Source: Octadecabacter sp.
Lineage (GTDB): Bacteria > Pseudomonadota > Alphaproteobacteria > Rhodobacterales > Rhodobacteraceae
DNA length: 38,490 nt
Direction of reading: 5' to 3'
NCBI GenBank assembly: GCA_017886375.1
Contig: JAGGNB010000036.1
Coordinates: forward strand, 1-38,490
Shown here piece after piece: positions 16,644 to 25,800 of the stretch. The first letter of the stretch is position 1, and each line of letters opens with the position of its first letter. The notes below the pieces were generated by a model, which saw only the letters and a program-made list of their open reading frames with translations, had not been told where the DNA came from and searched no databases. The position numbers and the translations under genes were made by a program.

Positions 16644-17447
16644 ATGTCTTTTTCTATCGCCGGTAAGACCGCCATTGTCACAGGTGCTGCAAATGGTGTG
16701 GGCCTCGCGATCGGGCGGCATTTTGTGGCCGAAGGCGCCAACGTTGTCTTTGCGGATATGGACGAAGAACGACTGGTAGAGGAACTTGGATCGTCCAAAG
16801 TTGAACCCGAACGCTACCGCACGTTTGCCTGTGATTTGCGTCAAAAACTGTCGATCAACAATTTGCTGTCGATGACAATTGATAGCTTCGAAAGGGTTGA
16901 TATTTTGGTCAATGCATCGCGCCAATTGATCACGTCCGACCCGCTGAACCCGAAAGAGGATCAGGTAGAAAACCTGCTGCAACAAAACCTTATGACGTCG
17001 CTACGCCTCACGCAGGCGATTTCAAAACGGATGATCAAGCAGGCAGAGGGCCAAGAAGACGGGTCCGTCGGATCGATCATCAACCTCAGTTCAATCGCAG
17101 CGCGGCGCGCCAATCCTGATCTGTTGGGCTATTCGATTTCAACGGCGGCGCTGGATCAGATGACGCGGTCTATGGCTGTGGCGTTGGCACCGCACCGCAT
17201 CCGCGTGAACGCCGTTGCCTTCGGGTCTGTCATGTCCGCCAGCCTACAGCGCGAGTTGCGCGAACATGATGAATACCGCAGCGACATTATTGATCACACG
17301 CCCCTTGGCCGCATCGCGGGGCCCGGCGAAGTGTCGGACGCGGTGCAATACCTCGCGTCCGACGCATCAGGTTTTGTAACGGGCCAGATACTCACCGTTG
17401 ATGGGGGGCGCACGCTGATTGATCCGGCCTCGGCGCCTGCGCACTAA
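16644..17447 (+). CDS. Short-chain dehydrogenase/reductase-like protein lacking the catalytic lysine
   Basis: The 267-residue protein has an SDR Rossmann fold with TGAANGVG (13-20) for the dinucleotide, the structural Asp in CDLRQ, Asn115, Ser149/150 and Tyr163. The active-site YxxxK is replaced by YSIST, so Thr167 stands where Lys is expected (codon ACG, 17142-17144). The NNAG motif is also degenerate (VNASRQ). The C-terminal FVTGQILTVDGG is typical of the family. Lys normally lowers the Tyr pKa and binds the nicotinamide ribose, so the protein may be inactive as an oxidoreductase or have another function. Upstream there is a CAGGAG ribosome site. Confidence 0.85.
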   Translation: MSFSIAGKTAIVTGAANGVGLAIGRHFVAEGANVVFADMDEERLVEELGSSKVEPERYRTFACDLRQKLSINNLLSMTIDSFERVDILVNASRQLITSDPLNPKEDQVENLLQQNLMTSLRLTQAISKRMIKQAEGQEDGSVGSIINLSSIAARRANPDLLGYSISTAALDQMTRSMAVALAPHRIRVNAVAFGSVMSASLQRELREHDEYRSDIIDHTPLGRIAGPGEVSDAVQYLASDASGFVTGQILTVDGGRTLIDPASAPAH

Positions 17448-17837
17448 TCATTCTGGATGGACGGCAATGCACTGCTGGATGCGGGCCTGCGCCGCGCGGG
17501 CAGACTGCTCACGGCGGCTTTCAAGTTGCGCGAGCTTGATGCGCTCTTCGGCGATGTTGATTGTCACGGGTTCCTGACGGGTAATCGTCTCGGTTTCTTC
17601 GCATGGGAAACGAAAGGTTGATCCGTCTGCGTTCGTGCCTTCGCAGGATGCACGCAACACGCGAACGTCCTGTACCTCAGCCAAAGCGAACCCGCGGCTG
17701 ATGTTGCCCCGTGTGACGTTGATCAAACGGTCAAGCTGGGCGACGGGGCGGTTTGATGCGCTGATGCATTGTTCGCGCGGGGTTGAACAGGCTGTAAGTG
17801 CCAGAAGCGAAAGAAGAAGAAGGGGCGAGCGGGTCAT
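17448..17837 (-). CDS. Small putative lipoprotein
   Basis: The 129-residue protein starts MTRSPLLLLSLLALTACS, a lipoprotein signal with lipobox LTAC, so Cys17 would be lipidated. The mature part has a pair of Cys in RASCEGTN and RFPCEE, and a Glu/Arg-rich C-terminal helix (about 95-125) that may be a coiled coil. ATG 17837 has AAAGGAA before it; a longer reading to 18329 is antisense to hemF and was discarded. The function is unknown. It converges with the SDR gene with no spacing and diverges from hemF. Confidence 0.8.
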   Translation of the reverse strand: MTRSPLLLLSLLALTACSTPREQCISASNRPVAQLDRLINVTRGNISRGFALAEVQDVRVLRASCEGTNADGSTFRFPCEETETITRQEPVTINIAEERIKLAQLESRREQSARAAQARIQQCIAVHPE

Positions 17838-17907
17838 ATCAGGTTCCTTTGGCAGCCATATGGTCGCAGGTGTGAATTCGGTGGTCGCGGGCGTTTGCCC
17901 CGCTTGG

Positions 17908-17941
17908 TCAATCAATGCTAGGGCTGATTGATAAGCAATAA
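17908..17941. promoter_or_regulatory. Possible operator upstream of hemF (inverted repeat and FNR-like box)
   Basis: TCAATCA (17908-17914) and TGATTGA (17925-17931) form a perfect 7-bp inverted repeat. Overlapping it, TTGATAAGCAATAA (17928-17941) matches eight of ten fixed positions of the FNR box TTGAT-N4-ATCAA. It lies 15 to 48 bases before hemF. Heme genes in this group are often under FnrL, but this site is only suggestive. Confidence 0.3.
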
Positions 17942-17955
17942 CAAGGTGTCGAGAC

Positions 17956-18852
17956 ATGGATTTTGGCGAAATGAAACAAGAAAAGGCGGCGGCGTCGGTC
18001 TGGTTTCGCGCCCTGCGCGACGAGATCGTGCAGGCTTTTGAAAACCTTGAAGATACACAAGCTGTTGGGCCGTTTTCGGGCCTGCCAGCGGGCCGGTTTG
18101 AAGTCACGCAAACCACACGCACTGGTGACGCCGGAGAAGACGCAGGTGGCGGCGTGATGTCGGTTATGCGCGGCGGGCGTGTGTTTGAAAAGGTCGGAGT
18201 CAACATCTCAACCGTGCATGGCACGCTGGGCGCGCGCGCACAGGCCGCGATGATGGCGCGCAAGGGTTTGGATGGCATGGCCGACGATCCGCGTTTCTGG
18301 GCATCGGGTATCAGCCTAGTCGCGCACATGCAGAACCCCCATACGCCTTCGGTTCATATGAATACGCGGATGTTCTGGACGCCGCATGCTTGGTGGTTTG
18401 GCGGCGGGTCAGACCTTAATCCTTGCATCGAATACAGCGATGACACCGCACATTTTCACGCTACGCAACAGACGTGGTTGGACCCCCACGGCGAGGCGCA
18501 TTACCCCAAGCTAAAGGCTTGGGCGGATGAGTATTTCTACATACCCCATCGCAACCGCGCACGCGGTGTTGGCGGTGTGTTCATGGACGATTACAGCACC
18601 GGCGACTGGGCCGCTGATTTTGCTTTGACGCAGGACTTGGGGCGGGCGTTTTTGCCAGCCTATCAGCCACTTGTTGAGGGGCGCCGAAACACGAAATGGA
18701 CCGATGCGGACAAGGATGCGCAACTGGTGCATCGTGGGCTCTATGCGGAATACAATCTTGTCTATGATCGGGGCACGAAGTTTGGGCTTGAAACGGGCCA
18801 TGACGCGAATGCTGTGTTGATGAGCTTGCCGCCGATGGCGAAGTGGGTCTGA
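17956..18852 (+). CDS. hemF: Oxygen-dependent coproporphyrinogen III oxidase
   Basis: This 298-residue enzyme oxidatively decarboxylates two propionates of coproporphyrinogen III to vinyls, using O2, in the aerobic branch of heme synthesis. Family signatures are clear: GGGVMSVMRGGRVFEKVGVN, NPHTPSVHMNTRMF, WWFGGGSDLNP and the end LMSLPPMAKWV. The length equals that of E. coli HemF. ATG 17956 has AAGGTG upstream. Two other heme genes follow within 2.3 kb, hemE on the opposite strand and hemC beyond. This arrangement gathers heme steps without forming one operon. Confidence 0.97.
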   Translation: MDFGEMKQEKAAASVWFRALRDEIVQAFENLEDTQAVGPFSGLPAGRFEVTQTTRTGDAGEDAGGGVMSVMRGGRVFEKVGVNISTVHGTLGARAQAAMMARKGLDGMADDPRFWASGISLVAHMQNPHTPSVHMNTRMFWTPHAWWFGGGSDLNPCIEYSDDTAHFHATQQTWLDPHGEAHYPKLKAWADEYFYIPHRNRARGVGGVFMDDYSTGDWAADFALTQDLGRAFLPAYQPLVEGRRNTKWTDADKDAQLVHRGLYAEYNLVYDRGTKFGLETGHDANAVLMSLPPMAKWV

Positions 18853-18880
18853 CGCGACGACACTGTTGAGATGGTGCAGT

Positions 18881-18912
18881 TGAGGCCGCGCTGCTAAGGC
18901 CGCAGCGCCTCA
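18881..18912. terminator. GC-rich hairpin between convergent hemF and hemE
   Basis: GCGCTGC (18888-18894) pairs perfectly with GCAGCGC (18902-18908) around a 7-base loop, flanked by TGAG and CTCA which could extend the stem past a three-base bulge. It sits between two convergent genes and may stop transcripts from both sides. There is no T-run, so it is not a classical terminator. Confidence 0.35.
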
Positions 18913-18970
18913 CCCAACGCCGCCGCCAAACCGAAATACGAGTTGTATTTACCAAGATGAACGAGGGGCG

Positions 18971-20008
18971 TCAGCGTGCCTCGCGCACGGTATCGATCAT
19001 CAGTTGCACGTTTTGCGGGTCTGCATCTGGCGTGATGCCGTGTCCTAGATTGAAGATGTGCGGTCCACCTTTGAGAGCATCAACAATGCGCCGCGTTTCA
19101 GACACCAGCGTATCACCGCCTGTGACCATATGGGATGATTTCAGGTTGCCTTGCACGCAGCCGTCGATTTGCACGTTGTCGGCGGCCCATTGGGCCGTGA
19201 CGCCATCGTCCAGCGCAATGCAGTCCGCCCCAATTGCATCGTGCAGCCCGATGTAACGTTCGTCCGCACCGCGCGGAAAGGCGATGATGGGCGTGTCTGG
19301 GTGGCGTTGTTTAAGGGCGGCCACAATACGCGCCATAGGTTTGATCGCGTAGTTTGTGAAATCGTCGCCCATCAGCGATCCTGCCCAGCTGTCGAACAAT
19401 TTGACGACTTCAGCGCCAGCGTTGATCTGAGCCGACAGGTATTCGATCGTGCCGTCGGTAATGAGATCGAGCAGACCTTCAAAGACTGCTTTGTCAGTGT
19501 CTTTCAGCGCGTGGGCCGGGCCCTGATCTGGCGTTCCTTGTCCGGCGATCATATACGTCGCGACAGTCCACGGCGCACCTGCAAAGCCGATGAGCGTGAC
19601 ATCGTCGGGCAATTCGCCCGTCAGGAGTTTTATGGTTTCGTAGATCGGCGACAATGTGTCGTGGATGGCGCTGACGGGTTTCAGCGCCTTCAATTCATCG
19701 GCAGTTGTGACAGTTGACAAACGCGGGCCTTCGCCCGTGACAAACCACAGATCCGCGCCGAGCGCTTGTGGCAGCAGCAAGATGTCAGCGAACAGGATTG
19801 AGGCGTCAAACCCGTAGCGGCGGATGGGTTGCAGCGTCACTTCGGCGGCCAGTTCGGGGTTGTAGCACAACGACAGGAAATCACCGGCCTGCGCGCGGGT
19901 CGCTTTGTATTCGGGTAAATACCGCCCCGCCTGACGCATCATCCAGATGGGCGGTGTCGGCAGGGTTTCCCCGGCTAGGGCGCGAAGAATGGGTTTTTGC
20001 GTGCTCAT
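18971..20008 (-). CDS. hemE: Uroporphyrinogen decarboxylase
   Basis: This 345-residue cytoplasmic enzyme removes four acetate carboxyls from uroporphyrinogen III to give coproporphyrinogen III. The N-terminal signature [16 protein letters not shown] holds the Arg residues that bind the substrate carboxylates. [14 protein letters not shown] and FDSWAGSL are further family phrases, and the end [15 protein letters not shown] is typical. ATG 20008 has GGAGG six bases upstream; an in-frame ATG four codons earlier is less likely. The gene diverges from hemC across about 90 bases that must hold both promoters, so the two may be co-regulated. Confidence 0.97.
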   Translation of the reverse strand: MSTQKPILRALAGETLPTPPIWMMRQAGRYLPEYKATRAQAGDFLSLCYNPELAAEVTLQPIRRYGFDASILFADILLLPQALGADLWFVTGEGPRLSTVTTADELKALKPVSAIHDTLSPIYETIKLLTGELPDDVTLIGFAGAPWTVATYMIAGQGTPDQGPAHALKDTDKAVFEGLLDLITDGTIEYLSAQINAGAEVVKLFDSWAGSLMGDDFTNYAIKPMARIVAALKQRHPDTPIIAFPRGADERYIGLHDAIGADCIALDDGVTAQWAADNVQIDGCVQGNLKSSHMVTGGDTLVSETRRIVDALKGGPHIFNLGHGITPDADPQNVQLMIDTVREAR

Positions 20009-20099
20009 TGGGGCCTCCATAGGTTTGGTTTCGTCTCCCTTTTGGAGCGTGCCGAGTCAAGAGGTTGTAGTGGCGCAGGCGCGCGGCTAATTGTGCGAT

Positions 20100-21065
20100 A
20101 TGGATTTTGAATTACCCTCACCCGCGGCACCGTTGAAAATTGGAACCCGTGGATCGCCGCTTGCGCTGGCACAAGCCCATGAAACGCGCGCCCGTCTGAT
20201 GGTGGCGTTTGATCTGCCCGAGTCTGCGTTCGAGGTTTGCGTGATCAAGACCACCGGTGATGATCGCTCGCTCATTGACGCGGATATTCCGCTCAAGGTG
20301 ATTGGCAACAAAGGGTTGTTCACCAAAGAGATCGAAGAGGCGATGCTGGCGGGGCGAATTGATATTGCCGTTCATTCGACCAAAGACATGCCCGTGGCGC
20401 AGCCGGATGGTCTGGTATTAGACGTGTTTTTGCCGCGTGAAGATGCGCGCGATGCCTTTGTTTCGGTGAAATATGCGGGGATCGCCGATCTGCCCGAGGG
20501 GGCAATTGTTGGCACGTCAAGCCTGCGCCGTCGTGCACAGTTGCTGGTGAAACGACCTGACCTGACCGTCGTGGAATTTCGCGGCAATGTGCAGACACGG
20601 TTGAAAAAGCTGGCCGATGGTCTGGCGGATGCGACGTTTTTGGCAATGGCGGGGTTGAACCGCATGGGCATGCACGATGCCGCGATAGGGGCCATCGATC
20701 TGGACGATATGTTGCCCGCGATTGCCCAAGGCACGATCAGCATTGAACGACGCGTCGATGATCTGCGCGCACGCGATATGCTGGCGGCGATCCATGATGT
20801 GCAAGCGGGCCAGCAGATGGCAGCGGAACGGGCGTTCCTTGCGGCGCTGGACGGGTCCTGTGAGACGCCGATTGCCGGTTTGGCGACGATCGACGGTGAT
20901 CAGATGTGGCTGCGCGGCGAGATTTTGAAACCCGATGGTAGTCAGGTCTTTATCGGTGAGCGGCGCGGCTTGGTGTCCGAAGGCCCAGCGATGGGTATGG
21001 AGCTGGCACAAGAGCTGTTGGGCCAAGCGGGGCCAGATTTCTTTACGGCAGTTGAGGCCGGCTAA
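20100..21065 (+). CDS. hemC: Porphobilinogen deaminase (hydroxymethylbilane synthase)
   Basis: This 321-residue enzyme joins four porphobilinogens into hydroxymethylbilane. It has the phrases KIGTRGSPLALAQA, HSTKDMP (with the catalytic Asp region nearby), GTSSLRRRAQL and ATFLAMAGLNR. The cofactor-carrying Cys254 is in DGSCETPIAG. ATG 20100 is taken as start although its ribosome site is poor; a TTG nine bases earlier at 20091 is the alternative. The stop overlaps the convergent FAD-dehydrogenase stop by four bases. Confidence 0.96.
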   Translation: MDFELPSPAAPLKIGTRGSPLALAQAHETRARLMVAFDLPESAFEVCVIKTTGDDRSLIDADIPLKVIGNKGLFTKEIEEAMLAGRIDIAVHSTKDMPVAQPDGLVLDVFLPREDARDAFVSVKYAGIADLPEGAIVGTSSLRRRAQLLVKRPDLTVVEFRGNVQTRLKKLADGLADATFLAMAGLNRMGMHDAAIGAIDLDDMLPAIAQGTISIERRVDDLRARDMLAAIHDVQAGQQMAAERAFLAALDGSCETPIAGLATIDGDQMWLRGEILKPDGSQVFIGERRGLVSEGPAMGMELAQELLGQAGPDFFTAVEAG

Positions 21066-22441
21066 TCAGGGATCAGTTTGCCGGGGTTTAGGATGCCGTT
21101 GGGGTCCAGAACGCCCTTGATCTTGCGCATCATATCAAGTGCGACAGGGTCTTTGCGACGCCGCATGGTGTTCAGTTTCGACAGGCCAACACCATGTTCA
21201 GCCGAAAAACTGCCGCCAAGGCTTTCAACGACATCTTCAATGATTTCAACAATTTGATCTTTTAGCGCGGCATTGTCGCTGGACGGATAGACGCCGTAGT
21301 GCACGTTGCCGTCGCCCAGATGCGCGATGTAGAACGGCTCTGCGCCGCTGTCGGCCGCAACCACTTTGGCGTTCGCTTGTTCCAGAAAGGTGCCCACCAG
21401 ATCAAGGGGCAGTGCGACATCGGTATCGACAATTGGCTTGCGCCAAAATGTCAATTCAGCGGCTGCTTCGCGGCGGTCCCACATCGCGCGGCGCTGGGTT
21501 TCGTTTTGCGCCACGACGGCGTCGAGGACTGCGCCGCTGTTCATCATGTCAGCCATGATCGTTTGCAGGGCGTCGGTGATATCTGTGTCTGTGGTTGTGG
21601 CGACCTCGATCATGATGTTGACATCATAGGGCGCATCAAATGGTTCGCGTGCGCCGTCGACGCGGGCCATGTGGACGTCGATGTAGTGGCGCGGCATATA
21701 TTCAAACGCTTCCACCGCGCCGCCTGTCGCGTCTTGCACGCGGTTCAGCAGCGTCAGCGCATCGTCCAGCCGCGGCACGGCCACCATCGCGGTGGCATAT
21801 GTGATTGGTTTCGGGGCGAGTTTCAGCACCGCCTTGGTGATGATCCCCAGCGTGCCTTCGGAGCCGATCAACAATTGGCGCAGGTTCAGGCCGGAATTGT
21901 CTTTGTGCAGGGATGTCATCAGGTCGACGACCCGACCATCGGCCAACACAGCCTCAAGCCCGAGCACCAGATCGCGGGTATTGCCGTAACGCAGCACGTT
22001 TGAGCCACCGGCATTGGTGGACATCACACCGCCAATCATCGCTGACCCCCGTGCACCAAAGGTGAGCGGGAAAATCAGCCCTTCGGCGTCTGTCGCATCA
22101 TGAAGGGAGGACAGAACGACACCGGCATCCACGACAGCCGTGCGCGTTGTGGCATTGATGTCATGGATGGTGTTCATTCGGTCCAATGACACCATCACAC
22201 CGCCGGGCGCATATGTGCCACCAACCAGTCCAGTGTGGCCTGACACAGGCGTGATGGATTGGCGTTGTGCGTTGGCCAGCGTCATAATCTGGGACACTTG
22301 ATGGGTGGACGCGGGGCGCAGAACCACACCGGGCTGTGCGCAGTACTTGCCCGTCCAGTCAGTTGACCAGCGTGCGGTATCATCCCCCGTCAATGCGTGT
22401 TCTTTACCCACAATAGCGGCAAATTCTTGCAGTAGTGTCAT
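21062..22441 (-). CDS. FAD-linked 2-hydroxyacid dehydrogenase (GlcD/D2HGDH-type)
   Basis: The 459-residue flavoprotein has an N-terminal FAD-binding PCMH domain (about 35-215), with the pyrophosphate-binding phrase PVSGHTGLVGGTYAPGG and the later MIGGVMSTNAGG. A C-terminal FAD-oxidase domain follows, with HLGDGNVHYGVYP and EHGVGLSK. This subgroup oxidises D-lactate, glycolate or D-2-hydroxyglutarate and passes electrons on via the membrane pool or ETF; the exact substrate is not fixed by sequence. ATG 22441 has GGAGG upstream; an ATG ten codons earlier gives no family match. A 17-base palindrome lies about 31-47 bases upstream. Confidence 0.9.
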   Translation of the reverse strand: MTLLQEFAAIVGKEHALTGDDTARWSTDWTGKYCAQPGVVLRPASTHQVSQIMTLANAQRQSITPVSGHTGLVGGTYAPGGVMVSLDRMNTIHDINATTRTAVVDAGVVLSSLHDATDAEGLIFPLTFGARGSAMIGGVMSTNAGGSNVLRYGNTRDLVLGLEAVLADGRVVDLMTSLHKDNSGLNLRQLLIGSEGTLGIITKAVLKLAPKPITYATAMVAVPRLDDALTLLNRVQDATGGAVEAFEYMPRHYIDVHMARVDGAREPFDAPYDVNIMIEVATTTDTDITDALQTIMADMMNSGAVLDAVVAQNETQRRAMWDRREAAAELTFWRKPIVDTDVALPLDLVGTFLEQANAKVVAADSGAEPFYIAHLGDGNVHYGVYPSSDNAALKDQIVEIIEDVVESLGGSFSAEHGVGLSKLNTMRRRKDPVALDMMRKIKGVLDPNGILNPGKLIPD

Positions 22442-22471
22442 GGCGCCTCCCAGATGCGGAATGTATGCCAA

Positions 22472-22488
22472 ATTGGTGTGATATCAAT
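22472..22488. promoter_or_regulatory. Operator-like palindrome upstream of the FAD-linked dehydrogenase
   Basis: ATTGGTGTGATATCAAT is a 17-base imperfect palindrome with six of eight symmetric pairs. Its TTGGT half resembles GntR/FCD-type operators that often control lactate or glycolate oxidation genes. No regulator gene is adjacent, so this is weak support. Confidence 0.25.
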
Positions 22489-22610
22489 GGGTCGTCGTGC
22501 TCGGGAAAGATGGGGTGTGGCGGCATTGTGTCATGACGTTGCGCAGACCAATGATACCTCAGATGGTTTGTGCGAAACGACGGTCACTCTGGTCAATCTC
22601 GACAGGTGTG

Positions 22611-22687
<77 letters not shown>

Positions 22688-22700
22688 ATGCACAGCGGGC

Positions 22701-22729
22701 GGAATAGTCGCGGGCGGGGGTGGTGTCAA
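22701..22729 (-). promoter_or_regulatory. Sigma-70-type promoter of the CAU tRNA
   Basis: On the minus strand a perfect -35 TTGACA (22729-22724) is followed after 17 bases by TATTCC (22706-22701). Transcription would start about six or seven bases before the mature tRNA 5' end at 22687. The site lies upstream of the divergent oxoprolinase gene. Confidence 0.7.
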
Positions 22730-22806
22730 ACCCAATCTCGTGCTTTGCGGGTTGTTCTTTGCGTCACAGCTTGTTCAAGTCCGCCAACTTGGTTCAGGAG
22801 CGCGTC

Positions 22807-25800
22807 GTGTCAGCAAAGCAATGGGAATTCTGGATCGACCGTGGCGGCACGTTTACTGACATTGTTGCGCGCACGCCGGACGGTGCTGTGGTGACGCAAA
22901 AACTGCTCTCAGAGAACCCCGAACACTACGCAGATGCCGCCGTTCAAGGTGTGCACGACCTGATCGGCACCGATAATCCAGCAGCGGGCTCTATTGCTGC
23001 GGTGAAAATGGGCACAACCGTTGCGACCAATGCGCTGTTGGAACGAAAGGGTGAAGGCGTGTTGCTGCTGATCACCGACGGGTTCCGCGACCTGCTTAAA
23101 ATCGGCTACCAGACGCGACCGGATCTGTTCGCGTTGGAAATTGTGCGGCCGGAATTATTGTATTCCGACGTGGCCGAGGTGCCTGAGCGGTTGAACGCGG
23201 ACGGAAGTGTGCTTGTTCCTTTGGATGACGACGCGGTGCGGGTTGCACTGCAGCGCGGATATGATGCAGGGCTGCGGGCCGTTGCAGTCGCATTTCTGCA
23301 CGCCTATCTGAACCCGGATCATGAGGTTCGGGTTGCAAAGATCGCAACAGACATCGGGTTCACCCAGATCAGCACCAGCCATCAGGTCTCCCGCCTCGCC
23401 AAATTGGTCGGGCGCGGCGACACCACGGTGGTGGATGCCTACCTGTCGCCGATTCTGCGCCGCTACGTCGACCGCGTCGCGCATGCTTTGGACGTAGGGC
23501 GTGTGTGTGAACGGCTGTTCTTCATGCAATCCAGTGGCGGTCTGACGGATGCGGCGCGGTTTCAGGGACGCGACGCGATTCTGTCGGGGCCAGCGGGCGG
23601 GATCGTCGGCATGGTGAAAACGGCGCAAGCTGCGGGCTACGATCAGTTGATCGGCTTTGACATGGGCGGCACATCGACGGATGTCAGCCATTATGCGGGC
23701 GATTATGAACGCTCGTTCGAAACCGAGGTCGCAGGTGTGCGGATGCGCGCGCCGATGATGGATATTCACACGGTTGCGGCAGGTGGCGGGTCGATTTGCC
23801 GCTTTGCGGACGGTCGGTTTCAGGTTGGCCCTGAAAGTGCTGGCGCAAACCCCGGCCCTGCGTGTTATCGCCGTGGCGGGCCGCTGACGGTCACGGATTG
23901 CAACGTGCTTTTGGGTAAACTGAACCCTGATCATTTCCCCCATGTTTTCGGGATCGGCGGCGATCAACCCCTTGATCTGAAAATGGTGCGCGCGAAATTT
24001 GCGACCCTTGCTGCTGATGTCGCGCTGACCACTGGCGAAGCGCCACGCGCCGTTGAAGACATAGCCGAAGGTTTCCTGTCCATCGCCGTGGACAACATGG
24101 CCAATGCGATCAAGAAAATCAGCGTTCAGCGCGGCCATGATGTGACCGATTACACCCTGCAATGTTTTGGTGGCGCGGGCGGGCAACACGCCTGTCTGGT
24201 GGCTCAGGCGTTGGGCATGTCACGGGTGCTGATCCATCCCCTCGCGGGGGTATTGTCGGCGTTTGGCATGGGGTTGGCGGAACTGCGCGACATGCGCGAA
24301 GTGCAGTTTGACGCGCCGTTGTCAGACGTTGATAGGGCGAACGCGCAGCTGGCGATCATGGCCACCGATGCGCGTGACGCAGTGGTGTCCCAAGGGGCCA
24401 AAGACGTGCGCACGGACCTGTGGGCGCATCTGCGCTACAGCGGCACGCAGCAGGACCTGAAAGTGGCGTTCGACAGCATAGAGGCCATGCAATCGGCGTT
24501 TGAGGCCGCGCACCTGTCACGGTTCGGCTTTACCAGCCCCGACGCGCCGATCCTGTTTGAAATGCTGAGCGTTGAGGCCATCGGGGAGGGCGCAAAACTG
24601 CCCGATTTGGGCGTCAAACCGGCGCAATCGCCGAAACCTGTGGCGATGGAACCGCTGCATTCGGGCGGTGAGGTCAAGAAATGCGCGTTTTATGATCGCA
24701 CCCAGATGGGCGTTGGCGACACGGTCAACGGCCCCGCAATCATTCTGGAACCGACTGGCACGAACGTTATCGAAGCGGGATGGGTGGCTGAAGTTGACAG
24801 CTTGGGTAATCTCATCCTCACGTCCACCAATGCGGGGCGACATCTGTTGACGAGCACGGAGGTCGATCCGGTTTTGCTCGAAGTGATGTCGAACCTGTTT
24901 ATGTCCGTGGCCGATCAAATGGGCGCGACATTGGCCAACACCAGCCAATCGGTGAACATCAAAGAACGGTTCGACTTTTCCTGCGCGATCTTCGATACAT
25001 CTGGCGATTTGGTGGCGAACGCGCCCCATGTTCCGGTGCATTTGGGGTCGATGTCGGACAGTATCAAAACAGTGATGCGCGGCTGGCCGGATGTCGCTGA
25101 CGGCGACGCGTTCATGCTGAATTCGCCCTATAATGGCGGCACGCATTTACCCGATGTCACGGTTGTAACGCCCGTGTTCATTGATGGCGCGCCGCGCTTT
25201 TGGCTGGGGTCGCGCGGGCACCACGCGGACATCGGTGGGCGCACACCGGGGTCGGCGCCGCCCGACAGCCAGCACATCGACGAAGAGGGCGTTTTGATCG
25301 ACAATGTGCAGCTTGTGACGGGTGGTCGGTTCCTTGAGGGTGACGCCCGCGCAACCCTTGCATCGGGGCGTTACCCCTGCCGCAACATCGACCAGAACAT
25401 TGCCGATCTAAAGGCGCAAGTCGCGGCCAACGCGACGGGAATGGCGGAACTGAAACGCATCTGTGTACGCTATGGTGCGGACGTGGTGACGGCCTATATG
25501 GGCCACGTGCAAGACAACGCCGAAGAAAGCGTGCGCCGCGTGATTGATCGGCTGTCCGATGGTGAATTCACCTATCCGATGGACACCGGCCAGACAATCC
25601 AAGTCACTGTATCAGTTGATAAATCCACCCGCACCGCGACGGTTGATTTTACGGGCACGAGTGATCAGCACACTGGCAATTACAATGCACCCTTTGCGGT
25701 ATGCCGCGCGGTAGTGTTGTATGTGTTCCGCACGCTTGTGGGGTCTGCGATCCCGCTCAACGAAGGCTGCCTTAAGCCGCTCAATATTATTGCACCCGAA

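Noticed and set aside
17838-18329. N-terminal extension of the small lipoprotein
   Set aside because: It is antisense to hemF, while the internal ATG gives a classic lipobox signal with a good ribosome site.
23155-24189. Minus-strand open frame of 344 codons inside the oxoprolinase gene
   Set aside because: Shadow of a strongly supported coding region; no motifs.
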